Positions 1-10,900 of a DNA stretch of 64,000 bases are shown piece by piece. Both the position numbers and the translations under genes were made by a program. How positions within the stretch are numbered: position 1 is the stretch's first letter; every line of letters begins with the position of its first letter. The notes under the pieces are model-generated. The model searched no databases. It was not told the DNA's origin and was given only the letters and a program-made list of their open reading frames with translations. Source of the stretch: Aspidapion aeneum (lineage: Eukaryota; Arthropoda; Insecta; Coleoptera; Brentidae); the NCBI GenBank assembly GCA_963576565.1, contig OY755039.1, positions 24,690,602-24,754,601 of the forward strand. The letters run 5' to 3'.

Positions 1-586
1 CTATGTTATCTAAAAGTGCGAGAATTTACTAGCTGATGACCAATATTCAACTGCGACACAAATTTTTATGTGAAACATGCATCATATTTATTGCAAAAAA
101 CTGAGGCGCCTGTATAATTGAGCCATTTTCTGGTAGCTGATGGAAATTTTTTGTTGTGGTTTTTGAGGTTATAACAAATGGTATTTATTATGAACATTTG
201 GTAACCTTTAAAGAATTTGTTTATAAAATAGTATCTCCTTAATATGGGCTCAAAAAACGAAAATAAAAATAGAAAATTTTCTACTTTCTATTCTACTACT
301 TAAAACATGGCGTCCCAAACATTATTCCCTAATAGTCAAACTGGTTACTTGAAAGTGAGCCTAAGTTGCAGCAACGTAATACGAACCACTTTTATATCAG
401 TGTTCCCTTTTACTTTTAGATGGCACACTCGAATTTCTACTCTTCCATTACGGCAACGTATTAGTGCCTAGCTTCCGCCACTATAAAAACACTTTCACAG
501 TAGTAGGGACCACGCGATAAGCAATGAACCCTTAAGCTATTGGGGTGAGGCTAATTGTCATTTACCATTTTTGTGAACAACAATGC
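1..586. other. AT-rich sequence, no gene seen
   Basis: I see no coding region, RNA gene or recognisable terminal repeat in this stretch. It is AT-rich with ordinary low-complexity runs. Confidence 0.6.
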
Positions 587-599
587 TTAATACTGGTTT

Positions 600-855
600 T
601 TGATGCGGTGTTGTGTGTTCTCTACGATCGTGGTTTTGTGAGTTTCTCTTGATGTAAATGATGAAAATGCTCGTTGTTCTACGTCTACTGATACCCAATC
701 TCCACTCGTTCTGTTTGCCCATAATTCATCATCTAGGCCTCTTATTCTTATTTCACTGTCTATTCCTTCTCTCCAGCTTCTCCTTGGCCGTCCTCGTTTT
801 CTTCGGCCAGTTGGTTTCCATTGTAGTATTTGTTTAGGTAGTCTTTCATCATTCA
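600..855 (-). pseudogene. C-terminal fragment of a non-LTR retrotransposon ORF2
   Basis: The minus strand encodes the basic tail typical of LINE endonuclease/reverse-transcriptase proteins: LPKQILQWKPTGRRKRGRPR followed by SWREGIDSEIRIRGLDDELW. It is nearly identical to the longer copy at 23380-24110. Relative to that copy one base is missing in a T run near 710, so the frame is lost just after LWANR and the rest is noise. The fragment is cut at about 857, immediately upstream of the LPKQ motif, where the sister copy continues with a WYGHVQRM motif. The endonuclease and reverse transcriptase are absent. This is a dead 3' remnant; I cannot see its target duplication. Confidence 0.75.
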
Positions 856-1154
856 TTCTTTGTCACTTCACAAAGTTGTAAATTATGAATCTGTATTATT
901 GCATCTTATTACAGGTTTGTTTACACATTTTGTACTTTTGGGGGCGCCACTTACCAGGGAGAATATGTTTCGAAAACCAATGAGAGTATTGTATTACGAA
1001 AACTTATACAAGTATTGTATTAAGAACCAAAATAAATATTGTGGTTTATTTTACTAGAAACTGAACAAGCAAGAACTATTCTAGAAAGTGTTATCACGGA
1101 ACTAAAAGAAGAATTTTTTTTATAAATTGAAGTAAATAGTACTTTGTTTCAAGC

Positions 1155-1252
1155 CAAGGGTGAGTCGAATCCGTGACCTTTGGCTGTGTACGCCAACGCT
1201 CTACCAATTGGCGTACATATCCAAAGGTTCCTGGTTCGAGTCACGGCCGACG
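1155..1252 (-). repeat. tRNA-like palindrome (SINE-head-like)
   Basis: On the minus strand, 1213 down to 1158 reads like a tRNA: a D-arm/A-box (TTGGTAGAGCG), an anticodon-type stem TTGGC/GCCAA closing a 7-base loop, and a B-box-like GGATTCGACTC. The right half (to about 1252) is roughly its reverse complement and carries a second B-box on the plus strand (GGTTCGAGTC, about 1233-1242). The unit is therefore an imperfect hairpin of about 95 bp with tRNA-type promoter boxes facing both ways. No acceptor-stem pairing is evident, so a functional tRNA gene is unlikely. A tRNA-derived SINE end or two head-to-head tRNA relics is more plausible. Confidence 0.5.
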
Positions 1253-1259
1253 CACAGAA

Positions 1260-2769
1260 AACTTTTATTTATATGATTTTTCGCTCTTCAATTTCACCAT
1301 TTTCACCCCTGGTTTGAAGTCCTTGGAGTGTGTAGCCGCTACTATAAATAAATGTTGGTTAGGTTGGACTATAAAAAAAAATGATTAGAAGGTAGTGTTG
1401 ACTATTTTGATAGATTTCACTTTTAACCGGTTTTATTATAAATATACTCCTCCGTGCGACGCCAAACAAAAATATTATTTAATGATAGCAGTTTTAGTAG
1501 GATTTGACGTTTTATATATTATAATATTAAACATCATAAGGTAGGAAACAAATAACTTTACAATCTTGAATGAAAGGGAGATTAAGCGACACCTCTTTTT
1601 AAAGGTATTCTTCCGGCCAGTACAGTGCAAGCGCGAATTTGAGGGGGGGACGTAATAGGGTAGATAACCCCATTAAAGAGAAAATATATGAACTTTTAGT
1701 TGATCATAATTCAAGATCTCACGAGTTAATCACCCCCCCCCCCTAGATTTTGGTCCAGGCCCACACTTAATACAGGATCTTTTAAGTTTTCTTAATCGAT
1801 TAACTTCTTTGGAAGGAATAGGTATCTAATTACACGAGGTTACTAGACAGCACCTTCTTTTTTTAAAATTTAAACAAAAATAAATAATAATAAAATAATA
1901 TTTAATGGTTTTTACAGTAGACATCATTTCATCTGTTTAAAAACTAGAAAAGAGGTGACGGGAATTATGACCACACGTAACTTGACCTTGGACCACATGG
2001 GCAAGATATTGCGGTTTCTACTTAGTAATTTTATTTCTATGTTAATCTCCTAATTTTAATGTACCATTCCATTCCATAAACTTCAACTTTTTAATAAAAA
2101 TAAAAAGTGCGGTAAAAACAAAGCAACGCGCAATGTTTATTCTTGAGATTATTGGATAAAACTCTCTTAAAGCAGTAAAAAAGTTGTCCTTTTTTCTCTG
2201 CATACTTTTATTTTTGAAGTGTATTCGTTATTACAAGTAAATGAGTTTCTAATTTATATAAGTTTCATTTCAAATTAATCAATAAGATTTATAATTTGTA
2301 CCTGTTTTGAATACCAATTAGAAATACTTTTTAAGGAAAATGGACAAAAGGCTTTTTTTCTTGTCGCAATTGGTTATTCTAAATATTTATCAGTGGCGTG
2401 CTAATCATAGCAGGGTAGACAAAAACTGGTATTATTTTGCCACTAACACGCGTACTGTACAGATATTATACTAAATTCAAAATTTCGGAAAAAAAACTTC
2501 CTCAAAAACTAGACTACTGGTTAAAAATTCTCGAAAAAAATCTAACAAAAAACATCCAAGCCTTAAACAATTTGACAATGGAGGAGGCCCTAAATACATT
2601 GTTTACCGGGATTTGAGATACGTTGAAGGCCAAAGTTTCCTGATATTTTCTCCAAAAAAAATTGGGGGTCATAGATTTCGTTTTCGAGCTATACTTATTT
2701 AAATGCGAGACACTGAAATATGGTAAAATGTGACTTTTTGTAGTTTTTCTGCTATAACTTATCGGCAAA
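1260..2769. other. Non-coding AT-rich sequence
   Basis: No gene is supported. A run of 13 C residues lies near 1731-1743. A short CAGTGGCGTGC motif at about 2391, of the type that ends many hAT-like elements, has no convincing partner with a matching target duplication. Confidence 0.5.
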
Positions 2770-3532
2770 TAAATACTCTGCCAATATATGGGCCCCTAAG
2801 CTCACACTAGGTACTATAGTTATAGTGTACGTGTGAGCTAATATAACAAAAAACTGAAATATATTTTATTTAACTCCAGACTAAATTACCTTTTGTTTGA
2901 TACCACACAAGCCATGTTTTGACTTAAACTCAAATTTTTGAAATCTACCCCCACCCTTAAAAAAAACAAAAAACTAAAATGTATTTTATTAAACTCCGGA
3001 CTCAATTACCTTTCGTTTGATATCACACACGCCATATTCTCACTTAAACTCTAATTTTTAAAATATACCCCCACCCTTTTTTTTTAAATAAATTAAAATG
3101 TATTTTGTTTAACTGCAGACTCAATTACCTTCGGTTTGATATCACACACGCCATATTTTCACATAAACTCTAATTTTTGAAATCTACCCCCACCCTTTTA
3201 TTTGGTTTCTGTTCGGTGGATTTTGTTCATTTTTAAATGGGACCATCTCGACCCAAGACCCAGCCTAGGTACCGAATTTCATTAAAATCGGCCTAGCGGT
3301 TTTTGAGTTATGCGCGTTGGTCGTTACAGACATACAGACAGACAGACAGACAGCCAGACAGACAGACAGACAGACAGACGGCGCAACAAAAAAGTTTCAA
3401 AATCATCTGAAACGCAAAGATATATAAAAAATTTTGAAATCGGAGCAACTTTTTTTTTCTCGAAAAAATTAGGATCACCATAGCTCACACTACTATAGTA
3501 TAGTATATGTGTGAGCTAAAATAAAATCCTAT
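2770..3532. repeat. Dispersed element R1, full-length copy
   Basis: The element begins near AAATACTCTGCC and carries a hairpin close to each end: AGCTCACAC...GTGTGAGCT at about 2799-2839, and a related hairpin (AGCTCACAC...GTGTGAGCT) at about 3482-3520. Between them are three tandem units of about 115-120 bp (about 2845-3200), each with a CTACCCCCACCC tract and a TCAATTACCTTTCGTTTGAT-like segment. Next come a unique segment (ATCTCGACCCAAGACC) and a GACA microsatellite at about 3330-3380. A second copy at 53328-53929 is cut by an LTR retrotransposon. No protein is encoded. A Helitron-like or satellite-derived non-autonomous element is possible; the superfamily is undetermined. Confidence 0.7.
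3330..3381. repeat. (GACA)n microsatellite
   Basis: Repeats of ACAG/GACA, interrupted once by GCCA, lie inside R1 directly after the ATTAAAATCGGCCTAGCGG segment. The same arrangement, with a shorter array, is present in the second R1 copy at about 53872-53900. Confidence 0.9.
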
Positions 3533-5434
3533 AATAGTTTTATTTTATTGAAAAAAGGGTCCTTTCAGGATTTTTGTCAATTTTTGACATATACAGGGTT
3601 CGTCAATGATCGTTTGGCCATTGAAAATATGTGAATTGAAGTAAGATCGCTATTTAAATAAATGGCACTAAGGGAGATAAATAGTTTAGCGCTGTTGTCA
3701 AGTTAGCAATTCAAGAATATGGTTTTCTTTTCGCGATCTAATGACGTTACTCTTACCGGCTGAGTAGGCCAAAGACGGCGATGCATAAAATCCTTAAAAC
3801 CCCTTGATTTTAATTGCTTTAGCGCCATCTCTTAGATATCATTTGAACTGTATGACTAATAATCAATACTACAAATCCGTAATTAAGTGTACAGGTAGAG
3901 CTTTCTAACATGGCAAAAGAGCCACAATAGACCCACTAGTGGTCGCAGTGGAAGGGTTGCAAGGCCCACTTACATATGAATCATCAACATGGCAAAAATG
4001 TTAAAGGAGGTTACTACACGCACAAACAAAATATTCCACAAATTCAACTTTATGGATAAAAAATTTCTTGGTCTTTATGTGTACGGATTTATTCTCAACC
4101 AGAGTTAGAAACCAATACTTTAAAAAGTACCTATTACATTACAAATTACTTTACAGGAATCTACTTAGAAAACTGTGTAATTAATTACAACAAAAAATAA
4201 CTTGATTATAAATTTCCTACTTGCAAAATAAAAAAATGTAGTTGACAATTATTTTTTATTTATTTCTTTCACTTTTTCATAATTTACAAAATGTGAAAAT
4301 GCTTAATTTAGGAGCCCTCTTCCTTCGTAGTACATTCCGAACTTACCCCATAAATTCAGTACGAAACGTGGATTGCTTTAAATAATAAAAGCAAAATAGC
4401 TTTTTACAAATAATAACAATCACTTTAGTAATTCAATTGCATTTTTGTAATTTCATTACAATTGTAAAATAAATTTTAAAATATTGTAAAAACTTAAATA
4501 ATTGCAATTACCATAGCACCGCATTTCAACTTATTGTTTTTTTTCAAGAGGAATGGCCCCTCCATTTAAGGGACAAAATTAAAATTTTAAAAGAAGTAGT
4601 AAAACGCGACAAACATTTTTTTCTGCAGACTGAAACCAGTAGAGGGGCAAGAGATTTAGGGCTGTCGTAAATCCCTACCCAAAAAATGTTGTCCCCTATT
4701 CTGTTTCCTGGATAGTGTATGGTGACTTTTAGCAACTTGACTTCGTGAGCCGCCGTCAGGAGATCGAACACTTGAGCGGCATTTAAGCGCGCTTTGTGAT
4801 TGTAGAAGAAAAAATTATTAAAAAAATTGATTTTTTTCTCGATTTATTGTGTCCTGATTAAAGCTAAAATTTAATGAATTTTGAGTCACAGCGGCAAACG
4901 CTCCTGAATATGCGCGTATTTGGGCCCTCACTGACTTCTTGCTTTCCATAAGTTTATAATTTTTTATACGCTTTTTATAAAGGCTTTCGAAGTCGAGCCC
5001 TATAGTTTGCGTCACATATCTACAGAGTGGCTTAAAGTATTTATAAAAAAAATACAAGAAAAATAACTGAGATTTATTGAATATCAAGGGAGGAAACTGA
5101 AAATGCATCGTCAAAATTAACGTCACTGGCTTTAGTGTGAGTCGTTTTAACTATTCTAAATTAATAATAATATAATGGTTTATGTGATAAAATGAAATCT
5201 AGATGATTCTGATTAATTAAAAACGGAAAAAGGCAGTAACTAACAAAAAAAACAAAATGCGATTTTTCTGTACCAACTAACCTTAAACAATTTTTTACCT
5301 TGCGCCTAAATTCAACTTAAAAAAGCAGCAATTTACTTTACTAGTGCTAAATATTCAAAAAAAGATTTACTTATTAAACCTTTGCCAGTTAAAATTTATT
5401 TTCTGCAAATTTGCAGATTGCACCTTTCTCCCAA
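3533..5434. other. Non-coding sequence, no feature recognised
   Basis: No credible gene or terminal repeat is seen. The few open frames in this stretch lack recognisable domains. Confidence 0.55.
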
Positions 5435-5556
5435 GCCGGCGCCGCCGGACTAAAATATTTTATTTTCGATAAAATGTGTAGATAAAAACAAAATGGATAT
5501 AGTATTTATATCCAAACATCTTTAAAAAATCCTTTACGCAATTTTCTTGAATTTTG
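5435..5556. repeat. Solo end fragment of foldback family FB2
   Basis: A GCCGGCGCCGCCGGAC block followed by TAAAATATTTTATTTTCG, then GATAAAATGTGTAGAT and CATCTTTAAAAAATCC-type sequence, matches the inner edge of the GC-rich end of the FB2 element at about 42955-43070. Only one end is present, so it is a truncated or recombined remnant. Confidence 0.75.
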
Positions 5557-5864
5557 GTTTTATTGAGAAGACTTAAATTCATTAAGTCGATTGTTGAAAT
5601 TGGGTAGGTGTAGTGTTCTGGTAACAATACAATTTAGATTTTTTGTTGCAAGAATGGCGAATCCAAAATGACGGATATTTTTGCAGTGCTTAAGATGAAT
5701 TAATACATTTTTATCCTCAAACTTTTTAAAAATGCTAGTTTTGCATGTTTTTCTTGGATATGTAATTGAATGTGATAAAATGACAAAAAAGTTTTTTGTT
5801 TTATATAGGGTAGGCAACGCCTTTCTGCCAATATTATATGCACGCCACTGAGTCATTCACCGGA

Positions 5865-6290
5865 TAGGCCAAAAAAACCCGACAATTTTTTTGAATTATC
5901 ACTTTTGAACTATACCATCGATTTTAATGGGACAAACTGCAATTGACAGAGAATTAATCAGAGTTTTGACCAAATGTATTTATTTGTCCGCGGACGAAAT
6001 TAAATTCTACCCTTCAAAGATGCTCGTTTATGCTTCAGCTGCAAGTATGTTTTAATTATTTATTAAATCATTAAAAAAGCTGCATTCTTGCCATGCACAA
6101 CAAGGTACAAATCAGCAAAATCGGTCCGATGGATCTAAAAAAAAATATTTTATTTCAACCATTGTTTTGAATATTATAGGATTGCCTTGCCAATCATGTC
6201 TGCACTTATTTCCTTATAAATTCATTACTACTGAAACGACTTTGATGAAATAAAAAACATCCTGGTGAGAATTGATTGCTGTTTAATGAT
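5865..6290. repeat. Dispersed repeat P, copy 1
   Basis: About 420 bp that recurs in inverted orientation at 15825-16265. Shared landmarks include TTTTAATGGGACAAACTGC, CATTCTTGCCATGCAC, GATTGCCTTGCCAATCATG and TAAATTCATTACTACTGAA. No protein or target duplication is apparent. Related degenerate sequence continues into the palindrome at 6510-6715. Confidence 0.65.
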
Positions 6291-6509
6291 CATGATCAAA
6301 ATTAATTGCGATCTTAAAATTTAGGATGGCGGACAGAATCATACTTGATTTTTTAAACTGGCGTGTTTATTCTTATTTTCTGAAAATTGTTTAGTTTTTT
6401 TAAGCTGTAGAAAATCACTACTTTTTTCTGCTTAACAAAGTACAAAGTAATTAAATCGGTTAAGTGGTCTCACAAAATCTGAGTTTGTTTAAACCATTGT
6501 TTTAAAAAT

Positions 6510-6715
6510 TATACCATTCCATTGCAAATCCTGTCTGTAATCAGTTCTTTATAAATTCATTATTACTGAACCGATTATAGTGAAATAAAATACATCATAG
6601 CGCAAACTGATTGGTCCTTAACGTTTGCACCATGATGTTTTTTATTTCACTAAAATCGGTTCAGTAATAATGAATTTATACAGAAATGAATGTACAGACA
6701 GGATTGGCGATGCAA
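6510..6715. repeat. Palindrome of about 95-bp arms
   Basis: The left arm (about 6520-6607: CCATTGCAAATCCTGTCTGT, TTTATAAATTCATTATTACT, GAACCGAT) is mirrored by the right arm (about 6630-6715: ATCGGTTCAGTAATAATGAA, TACAGACAGGATTGGCGATG). The loop is short, around 6608-6630. The arms resemble the right end of repeat P, so this looks like two P ends head to head. Confidence 0.7.
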
Positions 6716-7083
6716 TCTTAAGCCGGGTACTCATTAACGAACCACGAGCATCGATCAACGAACGCGATGTATTCGCTAATGTGGACGGCATTGTTCGGGG
6801 CTCGCAGCGCGATATCGAAACCTTAAATTAAAAGAAAATACCCAGTAAATTTGAGACATAAATACACATCTCTTGAAAAAGTTTACTACATAAATACATT
6901 TTTTAAATAAAAAAAAAACATTTAAAAAAAAATTGCTAAATCTATTTGTAATAGTTTACTTGTAAGAAAATAGTAAGCTGTCAGTCTTACTTTTTCACTT
7001 AAATTGCGAATATCTCAAAAAATAATCTATTAATTTTTGAAATAATATCAATGCTGTAAATGAATAGAAAAAACTCTTTTAAA

Positions 7084-7088
7084 CCAGG
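7084..7088. repeat. Target site duplication of BEL1, left
   Basis: The pentanucleotide CCAGG directly precedes the 5' LTR and recurs at 13888-13892 directly after the 3' LTR. A 5-bp duplication fits BEL/Pao integration. Confidence 0.9.
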
Positions 7089-7564
7089 TGTTAACTCCCG
7101 CTAAATTTCGCGGTTGTTTATATATATTTTTAAAAACACACAACTGTATGAAGGACAAAGCGCATCCCGCGTATTTGGACATGCGCACCAACAACCAGGG
7201 AGATCATTGTCAATCGCCTAGAGAAAAAGGCGTATTAATTTCGTTCTCCAACTATTTCAATTATCTACACCTGAAAGTGCTCGAATTTTGTGTACTGAAG
7301 CATACAACTAGAAACTTCAGCCCTTCAGCTACGTGGTGACATCATTAGATCCATTCGGGGGCCCCTTGGAACGAGGAGAATTTGGCTGCAAAGGAGGTGA
7401 GTGCACTGATCTGATTACCGTTGTGTGGTTCCAACAATTTTACCTATGGACGTCTGATTATTTCGTAATTTCATATCAATACATTTATGTTTGCTCGCGA
7501 TATCAATAATTAAAATATTTACAGTCCACTGCATTTAGCGTTTTTTTCTATCCGTGGACTAACA
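7089..7564 (+). repeat. BEL1 5' LTR
   Basis: A 476-bp repeat starting TGTTAACTCC and ending GGACTAACA. Over roughly the first 415 bp I count only about four substitutions against the 3' LTR; most differences fall in the last 55-60 bp. Confidence 0.95.
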
Positions 7565-7569
7565 TAAAG

Positions 7570-7584
7570 TGCTCCTTCGACCGA
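7570..7584 (+). promoter_or_regulatory. BEL1 candidate primer-binding site
   Basis: TGCTCCTTCGACCG starts five bases after the LTR end. The unrelated-length BEL2 element has TGGTCCTTCCACCC at the same 5-base spacing (57521). The shared position and the TGG-like start (TGC here) suggest a tRNA primer site; the tRNA was not identified. Confidence 0.5.
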
Positions 7585-7919
7585 ATTATTTTAAATAATA
7601 AATCCATACGACGGTATTAATAATTATTTACCTAATCTGTGGCCAAGCCAAACAACGGCCTTGAATCGAGTCGAGAAAGTCGTCGGGCAGGACACGTGTC
7701 TGGAGCGTGGTCATTCAGTAAACAAAGCGAGTAGGAATCAAAACAAACAAAACAAAAGTTCAGTGGTGTTTCATATCATTTCGATATTTAAAACAATTTT
7801 CATCAATTGCGATAAATTAGTGCATATTTTCGACAATTCGTCATTTTTCTATTTCAGAAGCATTAATTTAGCGTTAATTGTATATTTACCGACAATTTCG
7901 TCATTTCAAAGGTAAAATC

Positions 7920-10900
7920 ATGTCTGTCAAAAAAGCCGCGCAAAAACGCAAGGGTTTTTTTATCTGCGATCACCGAGTGTTATGTGTTGTCACAGAACGG
8001 GAAAAGGATGAAAGAGCGAGAAACGAGTTTCAAGTGAGGTATGCCGATTTGGATGAAACCTTCGATAAATGCATGCTGGCACATAATGACGTCATTATGT
8101 TGCTAGACGACTCGGACGATGAGGAATTTAAAACGCAGGATGCGATCCTTTCAGAAGCTCGTAAATATTTTTATGCGTGTAAGGGGGTTTACTCTAAAAT
8201 ATTTCCGGTTGAGGCCCCATCCTTTTCGGGATCATATGTTCGACAAAACGAAACTCCAAAACTCAAAGAGTTAGGTATTCCCATATTTCGAGGTGATAAA
8301 AAATTATGGCCAAGCTTTTTCGATCTTTTTAATAACATTATAGATCAAAATCAAAGTCTAAGTAACGTTCGAAAACTTCAATATTTATTTTCATATCTCG
8401 AGGATGAGCCTTTAAAATTGATATCAGGGATTAGCTTATCTGATCAAAATTATAAAATTGCTTATGACAAATTAGTCAATAGATATCAAAACAAGCGAGA
8501 CCTCGCAAATGATGCTTTAAGCTCAATTATGAACTCCACCTTAAAAAACGAGTCAGCTAAAGAATTACGTAATTTAATTGACACCTTTTCTGAATCCCTA
8601 GAAATTTTAAAATCACTTAGCTTTGACGTTGACAGTTGGGACTTTATTATTTTTTTCATTTTATTAGAAAAATTGGATATTCCAACGCGTTCAAATTTCG
8701 AAATGAGTCACGCCAATACTAATACCGAAATTCCCACTTTTCAGTCACTTTTTCAATTTCTAGAAAAAAGATGTAAAGTTTTGGAATCACTTCCTCAATC
8801 AACAGCACCCAAAAAGGTGCCCATCTATCAAAAATCAAATTCTATGCAAAATCAGTCTGGGCAAAAGCCTACCTATCAAAATTCAAATTCTATGCGAAAT
8901 CAGTTTGGGCAAAAGCCTACCTATAAATCATCCAATTCGCCTTTTATAGGACTGGCTGGCACCTCAACTAATTCGAGTACGGGAATAAAATGTTTCCGGT
9001 GTAATCAAGGTCACGTGCTTTCGAAATGTCAAACATTTCTTGATCTCTCACCTATCGATCGCCTATCTTTCGTCAAACAGAAAAAATTATGTCTAGCGTG
9101 TTTTCATCCCTTGCATAATGTAGATACGTGCAAATCAAAATATTCATGCAGGACTTGCAATAGTAAAAGGCACCACACTTTAACTCATATCTTAGAAACT
9201 AATCAAGAGTCTGGAAGCCAAGATACTAGTCCTGTCATTCACACACCACCTGTCAATAATCTTCATGTGTCATTAAATGCCTCAGGACCTTCAGGTACCT
9301 TTCTTTTATGCACCGCCATAATAGATGTTATGGACGGTTGCGGAAATTTTCAACCTGTAAGGGCACTGCTTGATTCTGGATCACAGACAGGATTCATCAG
9401 TGAAAAGTGTATTCAGCGTCTTAATCTTCCTAGGCGAAGTTACACCACTGAAATATTCGGATTAAATCAGATGTCTTCTTTTACTTCCAAAGGGCTCGTT
9501 CAATGTCACATTAAGCCACAAGGACAAGTCACTCCTTTACTTAATTTCGAAGCAATTGTTGTTCCACAACTATGTTCCAATATGCCTACATTCTCTTTGA
9601 ACGATAATCAGTGGAAACACTTGGAAGACCTTAAACTTGCCGACCCATCTTATTTCAAATCTAGACCTGTAGACCTGGTTATTGGTTGCGAGCTATTCGC
9701 ACAGATATTCAAGGAGGGCAGGGTTCTTGGACAGGTAGGGCAGCCTTCAGCCCTTGAAACTATCTTTGGCTGGGTCGTCATGGGAAAGGTTGACGAAGTA
9801 GGTAGTCTTACGGAACGAACCAGTTGTTTTTTAACGAGTCATTCACCTCCTTTAGAGGTCATTCTCCCTAGGTTTTGGGAAATCGAACATTTGCCTAAAA
9901 AACAAATCTTATCAAAGGAAGAAAAACAGGCAGAATCAATTTTTACTGCTAGTATAGTACGGCAACCGAGCGGTAGATTCATGGTAGATCTTCCGTTTAA
10001 AGATAAAATAAACCCTGACCTAGGAAATACTTATCCGCAAGCTTATCGTAGATTTTTACTTCTAGAAAATAGATTAATCAAAAATCCTGATCTGTACACT
10101 GCCTATTCAAGTTTCATGCAAGACTATATCGATTCTAATCATATGAGTTTAGTTTTATCTAGTCAACCAAAGGTCGACGTATCGTGTTTTTTAGCCCATC
10201 ATTGCGTATTAAAGCCGGAAAGCTTGAGTACAAAATTAAGGGTAGTCTGGGATTGTTCAGCAGTCACCCCAAAAAATATTAGTCTCAATGACACATTGTT
10301 ATCTGGACCGAAACTTCAAAAGGATATTGCTTCTTTACTCCTTACGTTTCGTCTTAATCCTATTGCCTACATTGCTGACATCAAACAGATGTTCCGTCAA
10401 GTCCTTATCAATCCTTATCACCGTCCTTATCAAAGGATATTGTGGAGGTTTTCTCCACAGGACCCACTTTCAGTGTGGGAACTTTCTACTGTCACTTTTG
10501 GCATGACATGCTCACCTTTTCTAGCCATGCGTACCTTAAATGAGCTGGCAGAGAGAGAAAAGGAACGTTTTCCTATGGCTAGTACTGTTCTAAAAACGTC
10601 AATCTATATCGACGATATCTTGGGAACTAGCCCTTCGCTTTCTGAAGCTCTCTCCCTTCAAACAGAACTCAATGATTTGTTGAAGTCGGGAGGATTTGAA
10701 CTTAAAAAATGGGCAAGCAATTGTCCTGAGTTATTGGCAACATTGCCAGAGTCCGATCGTCAAATGCCTCTCTCTTTCGACAAGGAGGAACCCCACTTTA
10801 TCAAAGTTTTAGGACTTCAATGGCATCCAAAAAACGACATTTTTTCTTATCAATGCCGAATGAAGGACAAACCCCCAACCAAACGTTCTATTTTATCTAT

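Noticed and set aside
1158..1213. Functional tRNA gene on the minus strand
   Set aside because: The core resembles a tRNA, but no matching acceptor stem is visible and the segment is embedded in a palindrome with a second B-box.
4544..5126. Minus-strand open frames of 75 and 102 codons
   Set aside because: No domain, signal peptide or homology to anything in the window, and composition like the surrounding AT-rich DNA; not supported as genes.
2391..5846. A 3.4-kb hAT-like element between CAGTGGCGTGC (2391) and GCACGCCACTG (5836-5846)
   Set aside because: The ends match for 11 bases, but flanking octamers disagree and inner sequence similarity is weak; probably two unrelated ends.
7661..7915. 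84-codon open frame in front of BEL1 Gag
   Set aside because: It lies in the leader of the retroelement, overlaps the Gag start in another frame and has no counterpart in BEL2.
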